This document shows, piece by piece, positions 9,306 to 18,486 of a DNA stretch of 64,000 nucleotides. The position numbers and the translations under genes were made by a program. Location of the stretch: contig JBBDQZ010000038.1 of NCBI GenBank assembly GCA_040905705.1, positions 1 to 64,000 of the forward strand. The letters are read 5' to 3'. Under the pieces are notes generated by a model. It was not told where the DNA came from and made no database searches. It worked only from the letters and a program-made list of their open reading frames with translations. The stretch's first letter is position 1; the number at the start of each line of letters is the position of its first letter. Source of the DNA: JBBDQZ01 sp040905705. GTDB taxonomy: Bacteria; Bacteroidota; Rhodothermia; Balneolales; Natronogracilivirgulaceae.

Positions 9306-10001
9306 TCAAATGGAAAGCGCCTCGACATATTGCTGTACGTATTCCTCCATCCGCTTTGACCGGTATTGTACTATAAAACGGGGATGGTCCATCGGAACGA
9401 TCTCATCGAACCAACCCTGTTTTTTATTCAGGGCATTCAGATATTTGAAATTTTTACCTCGCCCCATACAGAAACACTTGTCTGTTGCCGCGCCGAAACC
9501 GATTTGCTTTTCAATACAATCGATAATGAACGGGGTGGCCGCTTTTTCCAGCTGCCGGTCGTCATAGAAATTGTAATTGACCGTATTGCCTTTTTCATTT
9601 TGTCGCGTGAAACCCAGCGGGCATACAGAGTTAATATAAAATTTTTGATAAAACGGCCCGGGCCCGCCAAAAGCATCCACCACTTCATAGACAAAGACCG
9701 ATGACGGCTCGTAGGTCGGATCAATGTCTATAGGAATTCCACAGATATCACGCATTCTCCTGGTATCGGTAAAAGGCACACCCGTGACGCCCGCCCCGAA
9801 CCGGCCGGGATTAATCCCCAATATGAGATGACGCGGCATGATGTCGGAATAAAATCGTTTGTAAAATCGGAATGTTACATCCAGAATGGTTTCGGCATGC
9901 CGGCCCCGGAACGGATTCATCACGGAAATACCGTCCGGAAGGAGGGTGGAATCGAATTGCAGAGAGGCATTGAAGGACAGAATTTTTTCGGCAAAGGTCA
10001 T
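9306..10001 (-). CDS. SMUG2-type uracil-DNA glycosylase family protein
   Basis: A 231-aa protein with the motif GINPGRFGAG at residues 62-71 and HPRF with His206, matching the two active-site motifs of the SMUG2/DUF4918 branch of the uracil-DNA glycosylase superfamily, common in Bacteroidota. Such enzymes excise uracil or related damaged bases to begin base excision repair. The gene converges on pdhC, with only 16 bp between the stop codons, and lies downstream of the PfpI gene on the same strand. The family is secure; substrate range is not visible in sequence. Confidence 0.86.
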   Translation of the reverse strand: MTFAEKILSFNASLQFDSTLLPDGISVMNPFRGRHAETILDVTFRFYKRFYSDIMPRHLILGINPGRFGAGVTGVPFTDTRRMRDICGIPIDIDPTYEPSSVFVYEVVDAFGGPGPFYQKFYINSVCPLGFTRQNEKGNTVNYNFYDDRQLEKAATPFIIDCIEKQIGFGAATDKCFCMGRGKNFKYLNALNKKQGWFDEIVPMDHPRFIVQYRSKRMEEYVQQYVEALSI

Positions 10002-10129
10002 GAATTATATGTTAATTGGAGCGTGCCGTTATCACGATAAATTATTTGTTTAAAGTATCTGAAAGAAGCAATGAGATCATGCGGAAATGGTGACAGGTAA
10101 CCGGAAGGGTTGCAGATAGATCGATCAGA

Positions 10130-10654
10130 TCAAGTTGCCATCGCCCTGATGATTTCCCGGCAAAAGACAGGCAGATCGTTCGGATTTCGGCTGCTGATCT
10201 GATGCCGGTCGATAACTACTTCTTCATCCGTCCATTCGGCGCCGGCGTTGATCAGATCATCCTTGATGCCCGGTGTCGATGTACAACGGAATCCTTTGAC
10301 CACCCCGGCAGAGATCGGAATCCAACCGGCATGGCATATATGCGCCAGTGTCTTGCCGGCCTCATGGAATTCACGCGTTAATTTCAGTACTTGCGCGTCG
10401 CGTCTCAGCTTGTCGGGAGCAAAACCGCCCGGAATGACCAGCGCATCGAATTCTGCCGATTTTATATCCTTAATGGAAGCGTCCGCCCGACAGGGATAGC
10501 CATGTTTACCCTTATAAACAATGCCCTCTTCGGGTCCGGCCACCACCACTTCGGCTCCTTCTTCAGTCAGGCGAAGATTGGGGTACCACAGTTCCAGATC
10601 TTCGTAAATATCATCCACAAACATTAATACTTTTTTACCGTTGAGTGAGCTCAT
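10130..10654 (-). CDS. DJ-1/PfpI-family protein
   Basis: A 174-aa class I glutamine-amidotransferase-like protein. The nucleophile elbow 'LAHICHAGW' places Cys107 next to His108, and Glu18 in 'YEDLEL' sits where the family has its conserved acidic residue. Family members (PfpI, YhbO, YajL) are described as stress proteins with glyoxalase, deglycase or peptidase activity; which applies here cannot be told. The start lies 16 bp from a 17-bp tandem repeat array in the upstream spacer. Confidence 0.88.
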   Translation of the reverse strand: MSSLNGKKVLMFVDDIYEDLELWYPNLRLTEEGAEVVVAGPEEGIVYKGKHGYPCRADASIKDIKSAEFDALVIPGGFAPDKLRRDAQVLKLTREFHEAGKTLAHICHAGWIPISAGVVKGFRCTSTPGIKDDLINAGAEWTDEEVVIDRHQISSRNPNDLPVFCREIIRAMAT

Positions 10655-10986
10655 ATTTTTTTAATTGATTGAAGTGAATTGATAACTGAAGTGAACGGAT
10701 AACTGGAGTGATCGAATGGTTAAAGCACAAATGACCATAATGAACATTTCGGATTTTTATTGGTTATTAAACAGCAGACAGCACCATTACGCAAGCCCTG
10801 TTGGTATGAAAGGTAACATACTTGCCGGAAATTACATTCAAAGAAAATGCCATGCAGGCTTCCGGCCACGGAACAGCTTCCGGGGAATCCAGGAATCCGG
10901 GTCGAAATAGTCCGGTGAATCATGTATTTTACTTGTCCCTGTAAATCATAATTTCGTAAAGAAAATTTTGGCTCCGGTTAAAACAA
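10655..10986. other. Divergent spacer between the PfpI gene and argB
   Basis: A 332-bp spacer. The only structure seen is a tandem 17-bp repeat at 10670-10720, listed separately. Overlapping open frames of 64-67 codons on both strands (10716-10923) look like chance. Confidence 0.5.
10670..10720. repeat. 17-bp imperfect tandem repeat, three units
   Basis: The units begin at 10670, 10687 and 10704. The first two are TGAAGTGAATTGATAAC and TGAAGTGAACGGATAAC (15/17 identical) and the third, TGGAGTGATCGAATGGT, is degenerate. The array ends 16 bp from the PfpI gene start, so it lies in that gene's promoter or leader region. Confidence 0.7.
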
Positions 10987-11814
10987 ATGCCATCTGAAAA
11001 ACCGATAGCAGTTATAAAATACGGCGGAAATGCAATGACGGATGAGTCTTTGCAAAAGGAGGTCATAGGAAATATCTGCCGCCTGCAAGACTATGGCTAC
11101 AAGATTGTCATCGTTCATGGTGGCGGGCCTTTCATCAAGCAGGCTTTGTTTGATGCTAAAATTGAATCGGAATTTATTGACGGACACCGAGTCACCTCGT
11201 CCGAGGCACTTTCCCATGTCGAGAAAGCCCTGAAAGGCCAGGTGAATGGCTTACTGGTAAGGCTGATCAATCAGCTTGGATATAAAGCCGTCGGCCTTTC
11301 CGGCAAGGACGGAAAAATGGTTACTGCGGCAAAAAGAATGCATAAAAAAGAGGTCAACGGACATATCGAGGAGTTCGACCTGGGCCGGGTCGGTGATGTG
11401 GTTAACATCGATACGCATCTGATCAGGCTGTTACTGGATCATAATTACATCCCGGTGCTTGCCTGTCTGGCTGTTGACGAGCAAAGCAACGATTTTAATG
11501 TAAACGCTGATATGTTTGCCGGAAATGTGGCGGGTGCACTGAAAGCTGAAAAATTTATTGTATTGACGGATGTTGACGGGCTGATGCGGGACAAAGACGA
11601 TTCCTCCACCCTTATTCCGGAGATTAAACTGTCCGGAATCGTATCTCTGATAGAGCAAAAAGTCATTCAGGGTGGAATGATTCCCAAGATTGAATCCTGC
11701 CGTATTGCTTTGAAAAACAGCACAAAAACGGCCGTAATTTTAAATGGAACCCGGCCCGGACAGCTTTTGGCGCTTGGAAGGGGTGAACATGTTGGAACCA
11801 CTATTGTATCCTGA
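10987..11814 (+). CDS. argB: Acetylglutamate kinase
   Basis: Second step of arginine synthesis: phosphorylates N-acetylglutamate. The 275-aa protein has the amino-acid-kinase fold signatures 'VIKYGGNAM' at the N-terminus, 'VIVHGGGPFI' for nucleotide and substrate binding, and 'LTDVDGLMRD' in the middle. The start is the only suitable ATG. It is the first gene of argB-argC-argJ, all on the + strand. The first and later steps (argA or argE, argD, argF) are absent here; ArgJ supplies the acetyl cycle. Confidence 0.95.
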   Translation: MPSEKPIAVIKYGGNAMTDESLQKEVIGNICRLQDYGYKIVIVHGGGPFIKQALFDAKIESEFIDGHRVTSSEALSHVEKALKGQVNGLLVRLINQLGYKAVGLSGKDGKMVTAAKRMHKKEVNGHIEEFDLGRVGDVVNIDTHLIRLLLDHNYIPVLACLAVDEQSNDFNVNADMFAGNVAGALKAEKFIVLTDVDGLMRDKDDSSTLIPEIKLSGIVSLIEQKVIQGGMIPKIESCRIALKNSTKTAVILNGTRPGQLLALGRGEHVGTTIVS

Positions 11815-11964
11815 TCCTGTGTTTTACATTGAAAAGTCAAAGCCCGCAGGTGACGGGATGGTCGTTATTCGATTTAGCGGTATACAAATGTTGAAACGGA
11901 TGAAGTATTCTGGCAGGATGATGGGCCTGTATAGGGAAATCATTGCATCGTAATTATTTGACTT

Positions 11965-13011
11965 ATGAGTAGAAAAAAAATTGGTGTTATAGGAGCTACC
12001 GGATACACCGGTTCCGAGATCGTTCGTATTTTGTCGCAGCATCCGGAGGTGGACATCGTTCTTATCACGTCGGAGTCCCGGGCAGGTGAGAAGTTTTCGG
12101 ATGTGCACCCGTTCTTCCAGGGGATCGTGGATGACCGGCTCTATACAGCGGATCGGGTGGATGATACCGAACTGGATCTGGTCTTTCTGGCGCTGCCCCA
12201 TGGCGTTTCCATGGAGTACGTCAAACGGTTTGCCGGGCGCAATTTCAGGATTGTCGATTTTTCCGGTGATTTTCGACTGGCCTCGGCACAGGTATATGAG
12301 CAATGGTATGGCAAAGAGCATGTTTATCCTGAAGGCTTTGATGGTGTGGTCTACGGCCTTCCGGAACTGTTTGCCGGGGAGATTGGTGATGCCCGCCTGG
12401 TTGCCAATCCCGGCTGTTTCCCGACCGGAGCCATCCTGGCTGTTGCACCATTGGTGGAAACGAATCTCGTTCGGCCGGATGGAATTATCATAGATTCCAA
12501 GACCGGTGTTACCGGAGCGGGTATCAAAGCTTCCGCGACCAATATGTTTTCCAAAGTAAACGACAACTTTAAAGCATACGGCATCAAAACGCACCGGCAT
12601 ACCATCGAGATACAGAGTATCCTTGAAAAGGTCACCGATACGCTGTCTCCGGTGCAGTTTACCCCGCATCTGCTGCCGGTAGATCGCGGGATTCTGACCA
12701 CCGTTTATGCCAGGCCTGCGGAGCAAACCGGCCCTGCAGGTGCAGGGCAATTCAGCGAAAGGTTTCGCGAATACTACCGCAACAAACCGTTTGTACGTAT
12801 TTGTGAGCAACCTCCGGAGATCAAGGATGTACGTGCAAGCAATTACTGCAACATCTATGCGGATTACGATGAGCGAACCGGCAATGTGATTGTTATTAGC
12901 GCTATTGACAACCTGGTTAAGGGGGCGGCGGGACTCGCCGTACAAAATATGAATGTCATGTTTGGATTTAACGAGACGATGGGCCTTGGGCATGTCCCGA
13001 TTAACCCGTAA
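11965..13011 (+). CDS. argC: N-acetyl-gamma-glutamyl-phosphate reductase
   Basis: NADPH-dependent reductase that acts on the product of ArgB. The 348-aa protein has a Rossmann N-terminus ('VGVIGATGYTGSEIVRIL' type; here GVIGATGYTG at residues 7-16) and the catalytic Cys151 in 'NPGCFPTGA'. It lies 150 bp after argB and 54 bp before argJ, so the three genes are probably one operon, although the argB-argC gap is wide enough for a separate promoter. Confidence 0.95.
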   Translation: MSRKKIGVIGATGYTGSEIVRILSQHPEVDIVLITSESRAGEKFSDVHPFFQGIVDDRLYTADRVDDTELDLVFLALPHGVSMEYVKRFAGRNFRIVDFSGDFRLASAQVYEQWYGKEHVYPEGFDGVVYGLPELFAGEIGDARLVANPGCFPTGAILAVAPLVETNLVRPDGIIIDSKTGVTGAGIKASATNMFSKVNDNFKAYGIKTHRHTIEIQSILEKVTDTLSPVQFTPHLLPVDRGILTTVYARPAEQTGPAGAGQFSERFREYYRNKPFVRICEQPPEIKDVRASNYCNIYADYDERTGNVIVISAIDNLVKGAAGLAVQNMNVMFGFNETMGLGHVPINP

Positions 13012-13065
13012 CAGTACGATAATGCATTATTCAAAATCATTGTAAATTATCATTCACCCGGGGTA

Positions 13066-14313
13066 ATGACATTTCGGGATAAATCAGAAGCGAAAGAACG
13101 TATGATCAAGAATATTACCAATGTCCGTGGATTCACCTGCTGGGGAGCCCATTCCGGCGTAAAATCACTGCGCAGAGATCTGGCGCTGATTTTTTCCGAA
13201 GTGCCGGCCAGTGCAGCTGCCGTTTTCACACAAAATAAAGTGCTTGCCGAACCGGTCAAGATATCCCGTGAACATCTCAAAGGGGGGATGGCGCAGGCTA
13301 TTGTGGTTAATGCCGGTAATGCCAATGCATGCACAGGGCAACAAGGGTATGAAGGCGCCATGTCAATGGTTAAGACGACGGCGGAAGCGTTAGGTATTGA
13401 TGAAGAGCTGGTGATTGTGGCGTCTACAGGTGTGATCGGTGAACCTTTTCCGACGAAAGATATTGTCAACGGGATCAAGGAGAACGTTCCCAAGCTGAGC
13501 AACCGTTCATCGGCCGGTTCTTTTGCCGCCAACGCCATTCTCACAACAGACACATTTGCAAAAGAGGGATTCCTGGAATTTTCCGTTGACGGGAGGGAAG
13601 TGAATATGGCCGGTATCGCGAAAGGCTCCGGTATGATTCATCCCAATATGGCCACAATGCTGGCTTTTATTGTGACCGACATCAATATCGAGCCTGAATT
13701 GTTGCAGATGCTGGTCAGTGAAACGGTCGATAATACTTTTAATATGATCACTGTGGATGGTGATACCTCCACCAATGATATGGTGGCCGTTATGGCCAAC
13801 GGCAAGGCGGGCAATGAGCGGCTGACCTCCAAAAAAAGTGCCGACTTCAAGGTGTTCCGGAATAAGCTGCTTGAAATGATGCAGCATTTGGCCAAGCTGA
13901 TTGTCTCCGATGGAGAAGGGTCTTCCAAATTTGTGGAATATCGAGTGGAAAATGCCAAAAGCAAAGCTTTTGCGCGAAAGCTCGCCCGTAAAATTTCGGC
14001 TTCTAACCTGGTCAAAACCGCCATGTTCGGACGTGATCCCAACTGGGGACGCATTGTTTCTGCAGCCGGAAATGCCGGAGTGCCGTTCGACTATACCACT
14101 GTCGATTTGTATCTCGGCAATGAGAAGGAGCGGATTAAAGTGCTGGAACAGGGCAGGCCGGTTCGCTATGATCGAAACTTTATGAAAAAACTGCTTCGCG
14201 AATCGCACATCAGTGTGAAAATGGACATGTGTAACGGCAAGGCCGAAGCGGTGGCCTGGGGATCCGATCTGACTACCGATTATGTGCTGTTTAATTCGGT
14301 TTACACGACATGA
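13066..14313 (+). CDS. argJ: Glutamate N-acetyltransferase / ornithine acetyltransferase
   Basis: Transfers acetyl from N-acetylornithine to glutamate, the cyclic acetyl route. ArgJ proteins cleave themselves before a threonine that becomes the nucleophile. Here the motif 'KGSGMIHPNMATML' places it at Thr197 if translation starts at ATG 13066. ATG 13102 (12 residues later, at 'MIKNITNVRGF') fits the family N-terminus equally well. Total length (415 aa) is normal. A perfect palindrome follows the stop codon by 7 bp. Confidence 0.94.
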   Translation: MTFRDKSEAKERMIKNITNVRGFTCWGAHSGVKSLRRDLALIFSEVPASAAAVFTQNKVLAEPVKISREHLKGGMAQAIVVNAGNANACTGQQGYEGAMSMVKTTAEALGIDEELVIVASTGVIGEPFPTKDIVNGIKENVPKLSNRSSAGSFAANAILTTDTFAKEGFLEFSVDGREVNMAGIAKGSGMIHPNMATMLAFIVTDINIEPELLQMLVSETVDNTFNMITVDGDTSTNDMVAVMANGKAGNERLTSKKSADFKVFRNKLLEMMQHLAKLIVSDGEGSSKFVEYRVENAKSKAFARKLARKISASNLVKTAMFGRDPNWGRIVSAAGNAGVPFDYTTVDLYLGNEKERIKVLEQGRPVRYDRNFMKKLLRESHISVKMDMCNGKAEAVAWGSDLTTDYVLFNSVYTT

Positions 14314-14320
14314 AACATCC

Positions 14321-14340
14321 ATGGCGAAAATTTTCGCCAT
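14321..14340 (+). terminator. Palindrome just after argJ, possible terminator
   Basis: ATGGCGAAAA is followed directly by its perfect complement TTTTCGCCAT. In RNA this would form a stem with a small AT loop. It sits 7 bp after the argJ stop, at the end of the arginine genes. No strong T-run follows, so termination is plausible but not shown; a DNA-binding site is the alternative. Confidence 0.4.
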
Positions 14341-14457
14341 ACAGGCATAGGCCGTAGGAGTGTTGCTCAGCCTGTTACGGAATTTTTAATATAAGGGAAA
14401 AAAGCGTACCATATGGCAATGGCCCGATATTGAGGGCATGCGTGAGTTTGTATATTA

Positions 14458-14487
14458 TTGATACACGTACTCTATTAACACTATTAA
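14458..14487 (+). promoter_or_regulatory. Possible promoter for the TPR-protein gene
   Basis: TTGATA at 14458-14463 and TATTAA at 14482-14487 with an 18-bp spacer (5/6 and 4/6 matches to the sigma70 boxes). The predicted start near 14494 is about 30 bp before ATG 14526. Confidence 0.33.
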
Positions 14488-14525
14488 ATAAGCTATCCAT
14501 ACCTATTAGATTCGGTGAGACGATT

Positions 14526-15515
14526 ATGAAATCTGTTAAAAGCTGTTTCATTCTTTGCTCTGTATTGCTGATAACGATGATTGCTGTGATTACTTCTCCT
14601 GCACAAACCCTGGATGAAGCGATTGCCATGTATAACGAAGGGTATGATCTCTTCAATAGTGAAGGGGATTACCCGGCCGCAATCGAAAAGTTTGAGGAAA
14701 CCGTTGCGCTCGCCGAGCTGATCGGACCGGAGGCAAATGACATCAGGGAGCGTGCCATCGGACAAATTCCCCGTCTGGCCCTTATCTATGGCAGTCAACT
14801 TGTTACGAATCGCCAGTTTGAAGCCGCTATTGAGGCTTTTCTGGAAGCTGTGCGCCTGGCTGACAGGTACGGGGACGATGAGGTTCTGAGTCGTGCCCAA
14901 AGCACGCTGCCGGCACTATACCTGAATCTCGGCAATAGGTATTACCGGGATGAGGACAATGAAAAAGCCCTGGAAAACTATAACAAAGCAATTGAGTTGA
15001 ATCCGTCTTATGTACTTGCCTACTATCAGGCAGGGCTGGTTTATCGTCGGGAGGGTGATTCGGACAGGGCTCTTGAGCATTTCGATATTTCTATCGATCT
15101 GGCAAGCAGTATGGGAGACCAGGAAAATATGCAGCGGGGACAACGGGCGGCAAGGGACTATTTGATCTATATAGCTTCCGGAGAAATGGAAGAAGAGCGT
15201 TACAGCAGGGCTCTGGAGCTGCTCACCCGGGCTTCCGGGTACGGGGAAAGTGCAAATATGTACTATCGAATGGCGGAAGCCGATAATTTTCTGGGACGGC
15301 ACCGTGAGGCCCTTTCAAATGCACAGAAAGCGCTTGAACTGGAAACCGGCGGAAGAGCCGACCTCGCCAGGATTTATTTTGAACTCGGCCTTGCCCATAA
15401 AGGACTTGACAATACTTCGGCGGCATGTGAGGCTTTCAATAATGCCCTGTTCGGAGATTTCAGGGCGCCTGCCGAACACGAAATCGAGCATGAGTTAAGG
15501 TGTGACGAGCTGTAG
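14526..15515 (+). CDS. Exported tetratricopeptide-repeat protein
   Basis: 329 aa from ATG 14526. The frame is open from 14430, but the signal peptide 'MKSVKSCFILCSVLLITMIAVITSPAQT' begins at 14526. The mature part is a row of TPR units (for example 'YPAAIEKFEETVALAE', 'NEKALENYNKAIELNPSYVLAYYQAGL', 'DRALEHFDISIDLA', 'HREALSNAQKALELE'), helical pairs that serve as protein-interaction scaffolds. It is probably periplasmic. It stands alone and converges on the Y-family polymerase gene, so its partner is unknown. Confidence 0.8.
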   Translation: MKSVKSCFILCSVLLITMIAVITSPAQTLDEAIAMYNEGYDLFNSEGDYPAAIEKFEETVALAELIGPEANDIRERAIGQIPRLALIYGSQLVTNRQFEAAIEAFLEAVRLADRYGDDEVLSRAQSTLPALYLNLGNRYYRDEDNEKALENYNKAIELNPSYVLAYYQAGLVYRREGDSDRALEHFDISIDLASSMGDQENMQRGQRAARDYLIYIASGEMEEERYSRALELLTRASGYGESANMYYRMAEADNFLGRHREALSNAQKALELETGGRADLARIYFELGLAHKGLDNTSAACEAFNNALFGDFRAPAEHEIEHELRCDEL

Positions 15516-15574
15516 TTCCTTGCCCACCTCATCCGGACCTCATCCGGAACCGATCACATATCACATATTTCGGC

Positions 15575-16903
15575 CTAACCGCGGCTCACAAAATGGGTTT
15601 TCCCCGGTACGCTGTTTTTCATGCCCCCTTTGATCACGGTTTTCCCCCCGTATATGTTGTTGATGGTGTCGATGGACCGGTAAAGCCGGCGGAGCCGGTC
15701 GTTTTCCTGAAAAAAAAATTCCAGTTGGTCGCCCGGCATCATCTCGATAGTATGCAATCCGATGCCGCGGAACGTTTGCCCGTCGAGCTGTGCCTGCTTC
15801 AGCCGCTCCATAGCGAGCGGAATGCAGGCGTGTATTACGTATTCGTCCAGATTGGTATAACCCGGCGTGGTGAAGACAAATTCACCGCCCTGCCACTGGG
15901 CGTTCTGATACCGCAAATAGCAGCCGAAACGCCGGGATTTGCGACGGTAGCCGCGCATCCGGTAGCAGACCTGCCGAATCGCTTTGAGGATTTCGGCCTG
16001 TACCTGATCGAGATTGTCGGTCCAGTCGGAAAAGGTGTGCATGTAACTCACTTCCTTCGGAACATGATGAGCATGGTCGAGTACCCGGGCACGGTCTTGT
16101 CCGGTTACCATCTCGTAAAACAAGCGGCCCTGCATGACACCGAACAGGCGTTCGAATATGGCCGGGCCTCGCAGCCGGGCATCGGCTATGGTCAGGATAT
16201 GGTGTTGTTGCAATCGCCGGTACCGTTTTCGCCCGATTCCCCAGATTTCATCCAGCGGGATTCCGTCGAGCTCTGTCCGGGCTTCTTCTTCATTCAGCAA
16301 CAGCAGGAGTCCGTTGGGTTTGCGCTGCCCGGAAGCCAGCTTTGCATAGGTCTTGCTGCAGGCCAGGCCTGCCGAACAGACCAGGCCGAGATCGTTGTAA
16401 ATTGTCCGTTTGATCCGGGTGACAAAGTCGGTGACCGCCTGCCGCGGCATTCGCTGCAGAAAGGTCACATCCATGAAGTACTCATCCATCGAGTATTTCT
16501 CCACATCCGGTGCAAAACCATCCAGAATGGTTCGGAGTTGCCGGCTGATATCCTTGTATTTGTTGTAATCGATTTGCAGGAATATCAAATACGGGCAGAT
16601 CCGCTGTGCCTCAAAGGCACTCATGGCGGTTTTGATGCCGAGCTTCCGCGCTTCGTAGCTGGCGGTGGCTACAATGCCGCGCGGGGTGCCGTCCGGCTTG
16701 CGCCATCCCCCCATAGCGACCGGCAGCCCGTAAAGATTGTACGCTCTCTGCTCTATCTGTGCATAGAAGCAGTTCATGTCGATATGCAAATATAGCCGGG
16801 GCTTCAGGCTTACATGCTGATGCTCCCGGGCTACGCTGCTGTACAGCGTAATCCCGTGTACATCCTGCTCAAGATTGTAGGAAGTGAGGCGGTCGGGATT
16901 CAT
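15575..16903 (-). CDS. Y-family (translesion) DNA polymerase
   Basis: A 442-aa polymerase of the DinB/UmuC superfamily, which copies past damaged template bases. The metal-binding carboxylates are Asp42 in 'LHIDMNCFYAQIE' and Asp140-Glu141 in 'YSMDEYFMDVT'. The N-terminal motif (DMNCFYA) is closer to UmuC (DVNAFYAS) than to DinB (DMDCFFA), and Tyr46 occupies the steric-gate position that excludes ribonucleotides. About 35 extra residues precede the palm. The finger, thumb and little-finger regions follow. It lies divergent from a small unknown gene, 131 bp away. I do not assign a symbol because DinB, UmuC and ImuB cannot be separated here. Confidence 0.88.
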   Translation of the reverse strand: MNPDRLTSYNLEQDVHGITLYSSVAREHQHVSLKPRLYLHIDMNCFYAQIEQRAYNLYGLPVAMGGWRKPDGTPRGIVATASYEARKLGIKTAMSAFEAQRICPYLIFLQIDYNKYKDISRQLRTILDGFAPDVEKYSMDEYFMDVTFLQRMPRQAVTDFVTRIKRTIYNDLGLVCSAGLACSKTYAKLASGQRKPNGLLLLLNEEEARTELDGIPLDEIWGIGRKRYRRLQQHHILTIADARLRGPAIFERLFGVMQGRLFYEMVTGQDRARVLDHAHHVPKEVSYMHTFSDWTDNLDQVQAEILKAIRQVCYRMRGYRRKSRRFGCYLRYQNAQWQGGEFVFTTPGYTNLDEYVIHACIPLAMERLKQAQLDGQTFRGIGLHTIEMMPGDQLEFFFQENDRLRRLYRSIDTINNIYGGKTVIKGGMKNSVPGKTHFVSRG

Positions 16904-17034
16904 ATGGATCGCCCCGGGAACAGCCGGGTCATGACAAAGTTAAAAATCATTCTTTGATACGATTTAATATATGTGTAATATATATGTATAATTATTTCAA
17001 ATCAAATCTGCTCTTACCCGTATCCGGATTGAAC

Positions 17035-17319
17035 ATGGACCCGTACCCGGCCATCAATGTGTTAAGTATTTTTGCGGGATTTCGTTCCCGAAAGGTAAAA
17101 TCCGGCATCACGCCGCTGCGGTTTCAGCTTCCCGACGGACGAAGCCACCACATCGCACAGGTGCGGCAGTCACACGCTGAGCGGGTGGGGGAGACGATGC
17201 ACTACCATTTTGTGGTACGGTCCACCGAACAGCGCTATTTTCACATTGTTTTTGATGCGGGCAAGCTGACCTGGCACCTGGTACAGGAATTCGGCGCCGA
17301 GCTGCTGTTCAACGAATAG
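17035..17319 (+). CDS. Small protein of unknown function beside the Y-family polymerase
   Basis: 94 aa from ATG 17035. The frame extends upstream to 16954, but those residues look non-coding. The protein is alternately polar and hydrophobic with many aromatic and His residues ('HYHFVVRSTEQRYFHIVFD', 'WHLVQEFGAELLF'), suggesting a compact beta-rich fold, without signal peptide or membrane segment. I do not recognise a family with certainty. It is loosely reminiscent of the small DUF6504-type proteins found near error-prone polymerases in Actinobacteria, and its divergent position next to the polymerase fits an accessory role. That link is inference. Confidence 0.6.
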   Translation: MDPYPAINVLSIFAGFRSRKVKSGITPLRFQLPDGRSHHIAQVRQSHAERVGETMHYHFVVRSTEQRYFHIVFDAGKLTWHLVQEFGAELLFNE

Positions 17320-17487
17320 ACGGCAGTTCGCTGTTGTCATTTATATCAGCAAGCCTCATATTTGGATACGGATTGCATGCAGGCTGGACACAGGCTGCCT
17401 ATAGCGTGGATGCAGAAAATGATCTTTGTTTAGCGACAAGAACCAAAAACAATAATTTGTCAACGTTCACCTGAAAAGATTTCCATC

Positions 17488-18468
17488 ATGTACTATAACA
17501 GACTCGGCAAGGCGGGTGTCAGGGTAAGTGCTCTCTCGTTTGGCTCATGGCTTACTTTCGGAAAACTCATCGATGACACCACCGCAAAAAAACTTATGTA
17601 TGTTGCCTATGACCACGGCGTCAATTTTTTTGATAATGCCGAGGGATATTATTTTGGAGAATCGGAGAAGGTGATGGGGAACATCCTGAAACGTTCGGGA
17701 TGGGACCGCACCACCTGGCTTGTTTCCAGCAAGGTCTTCTGGGGTGGCGAAAAGCCTAACCAGACCCGGCTGAGCAAGAAGCATGTTTTCGAAGCATGCC
17801 ATGCCGCCTTGCGCCGGCTTCAAGTGGATTATCTCGACTTTTATTTCTGCCATCGTCCCGACAAAGAGACCCCGATGGAGGAAACCGTTTGGGCGATGCA
17901 TCAGCTGGTGATGCAGGGCAAAGTGCTCTACTGGGGAACTTCCGAATGGAGCGCCCAGGAGATCATGGAAGCTCACGCTGTTGCGCGACAGTACAACCTG
18001 GTTGCCCCGGTTATGGAACAGCCGCACTATAATATGGTTCGTCGCAAATGGGTAGAGGTCGAATACCGAAAACTTTATGATGTGGTCGGCCTTGGTACCA
18101 CTACCTGGTCTCCGCTGGCCTCGGGCTTGCTGACCGGCAAGTACAACGATGGTCTCCCCCGGGAAAAGACCCGCTTGAAAGAGAATGAGCTGGATTGGCT
18201 GAAGGAGAAAATGCTTACGCCGGAGAATATAGAAAAGGCCCGGAGGCTGACCACGTTGGCCGATGAACTCGGTATTTCCCCGGCCCGGATGGCTATTGCC
18301 TGGTGTCTGAAGAATCCGCATGTGAGCACGGTTATTCTCGGTGCGAGCAAGGTTACGCAACTGGAGGAAAATTTGCGATCCATCGGAGATGTTGAGCTGC
18401 TGGATGAGGCTGTCATGGAACGCATTGAGGAAATTCTGCAGAACAAGCCTAAACAGCCGATGTATTGA
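17488..18468 (+). CDS. Aldo/keto reductase of the potassium-channel-beta-like group
   Basis: A 326-aa NADPH-dependent oxidoreductase with a TIM-barrel fold. The catalytic tetrad is complete: Asp49 and Tyr54 in 'FDNAEGYYFGESE', Lys82 in 'SSKVFWGG', His122 in 'DFYFCHRPD'. The C-terminal 'GASKVTQLEENL' block binds the cofactor. Overall pattern and length match the Kvbeta/YghZ group, which reduces aldehydes and ketones; the natural substrate is unknown. It converges on tsaC with 18 bp between the stop codons. Confidence 0.9.
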   Translation: MYYNRLGKAGVRVSALSFGSWLTFGKLIDDTTAKKLMYVAYDHGVNFFDNAEGYYFGESEKVMGNILKRSGWDRTTWLVSSKVFWGGEKPNQTRLSKKHVFEACHAALRRLQVDYLDFYFCHRPDKETPMEETVWAMHQLVMQGKVLYWGTSEWSAQEIMEAHAVARQYNLVAPVMEQPHYNMVRRKWVEVEYRKLYDVVGLGTTTWSPLASGLLTGKYNDGLPREKTRLKENELDWLKEKMLTPENIEKARRLTTLADELGISPARMAIAWCLKNPHVSTVILGASKVTQLEENLRSIGDVELLDEAVMERIEEILQNKPKQPMY

Positions 18469-18486
18469 GCAGAGGGGTTAAGCCTG

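Noticed and set aside
11824..12993. 389-codon antisense frame opposite argC
   Set aside because: argC is complete and conserved on the + strand; the antisense product has no protein-like motifs.
15526..15547. 11-bp tandem duplication ACCTCATCCGG after the TPR gene
   Set aside because: Only two units between convergent genes; no sign of function.
15593..16795. 400-codon open frame on the + strand opposite the Y-family polymerase
   Set aside because: It lies wholly inside a gene with clear active-site motifs on the other strand and has no recognisable domain; long antisense frames are common at this base composition.
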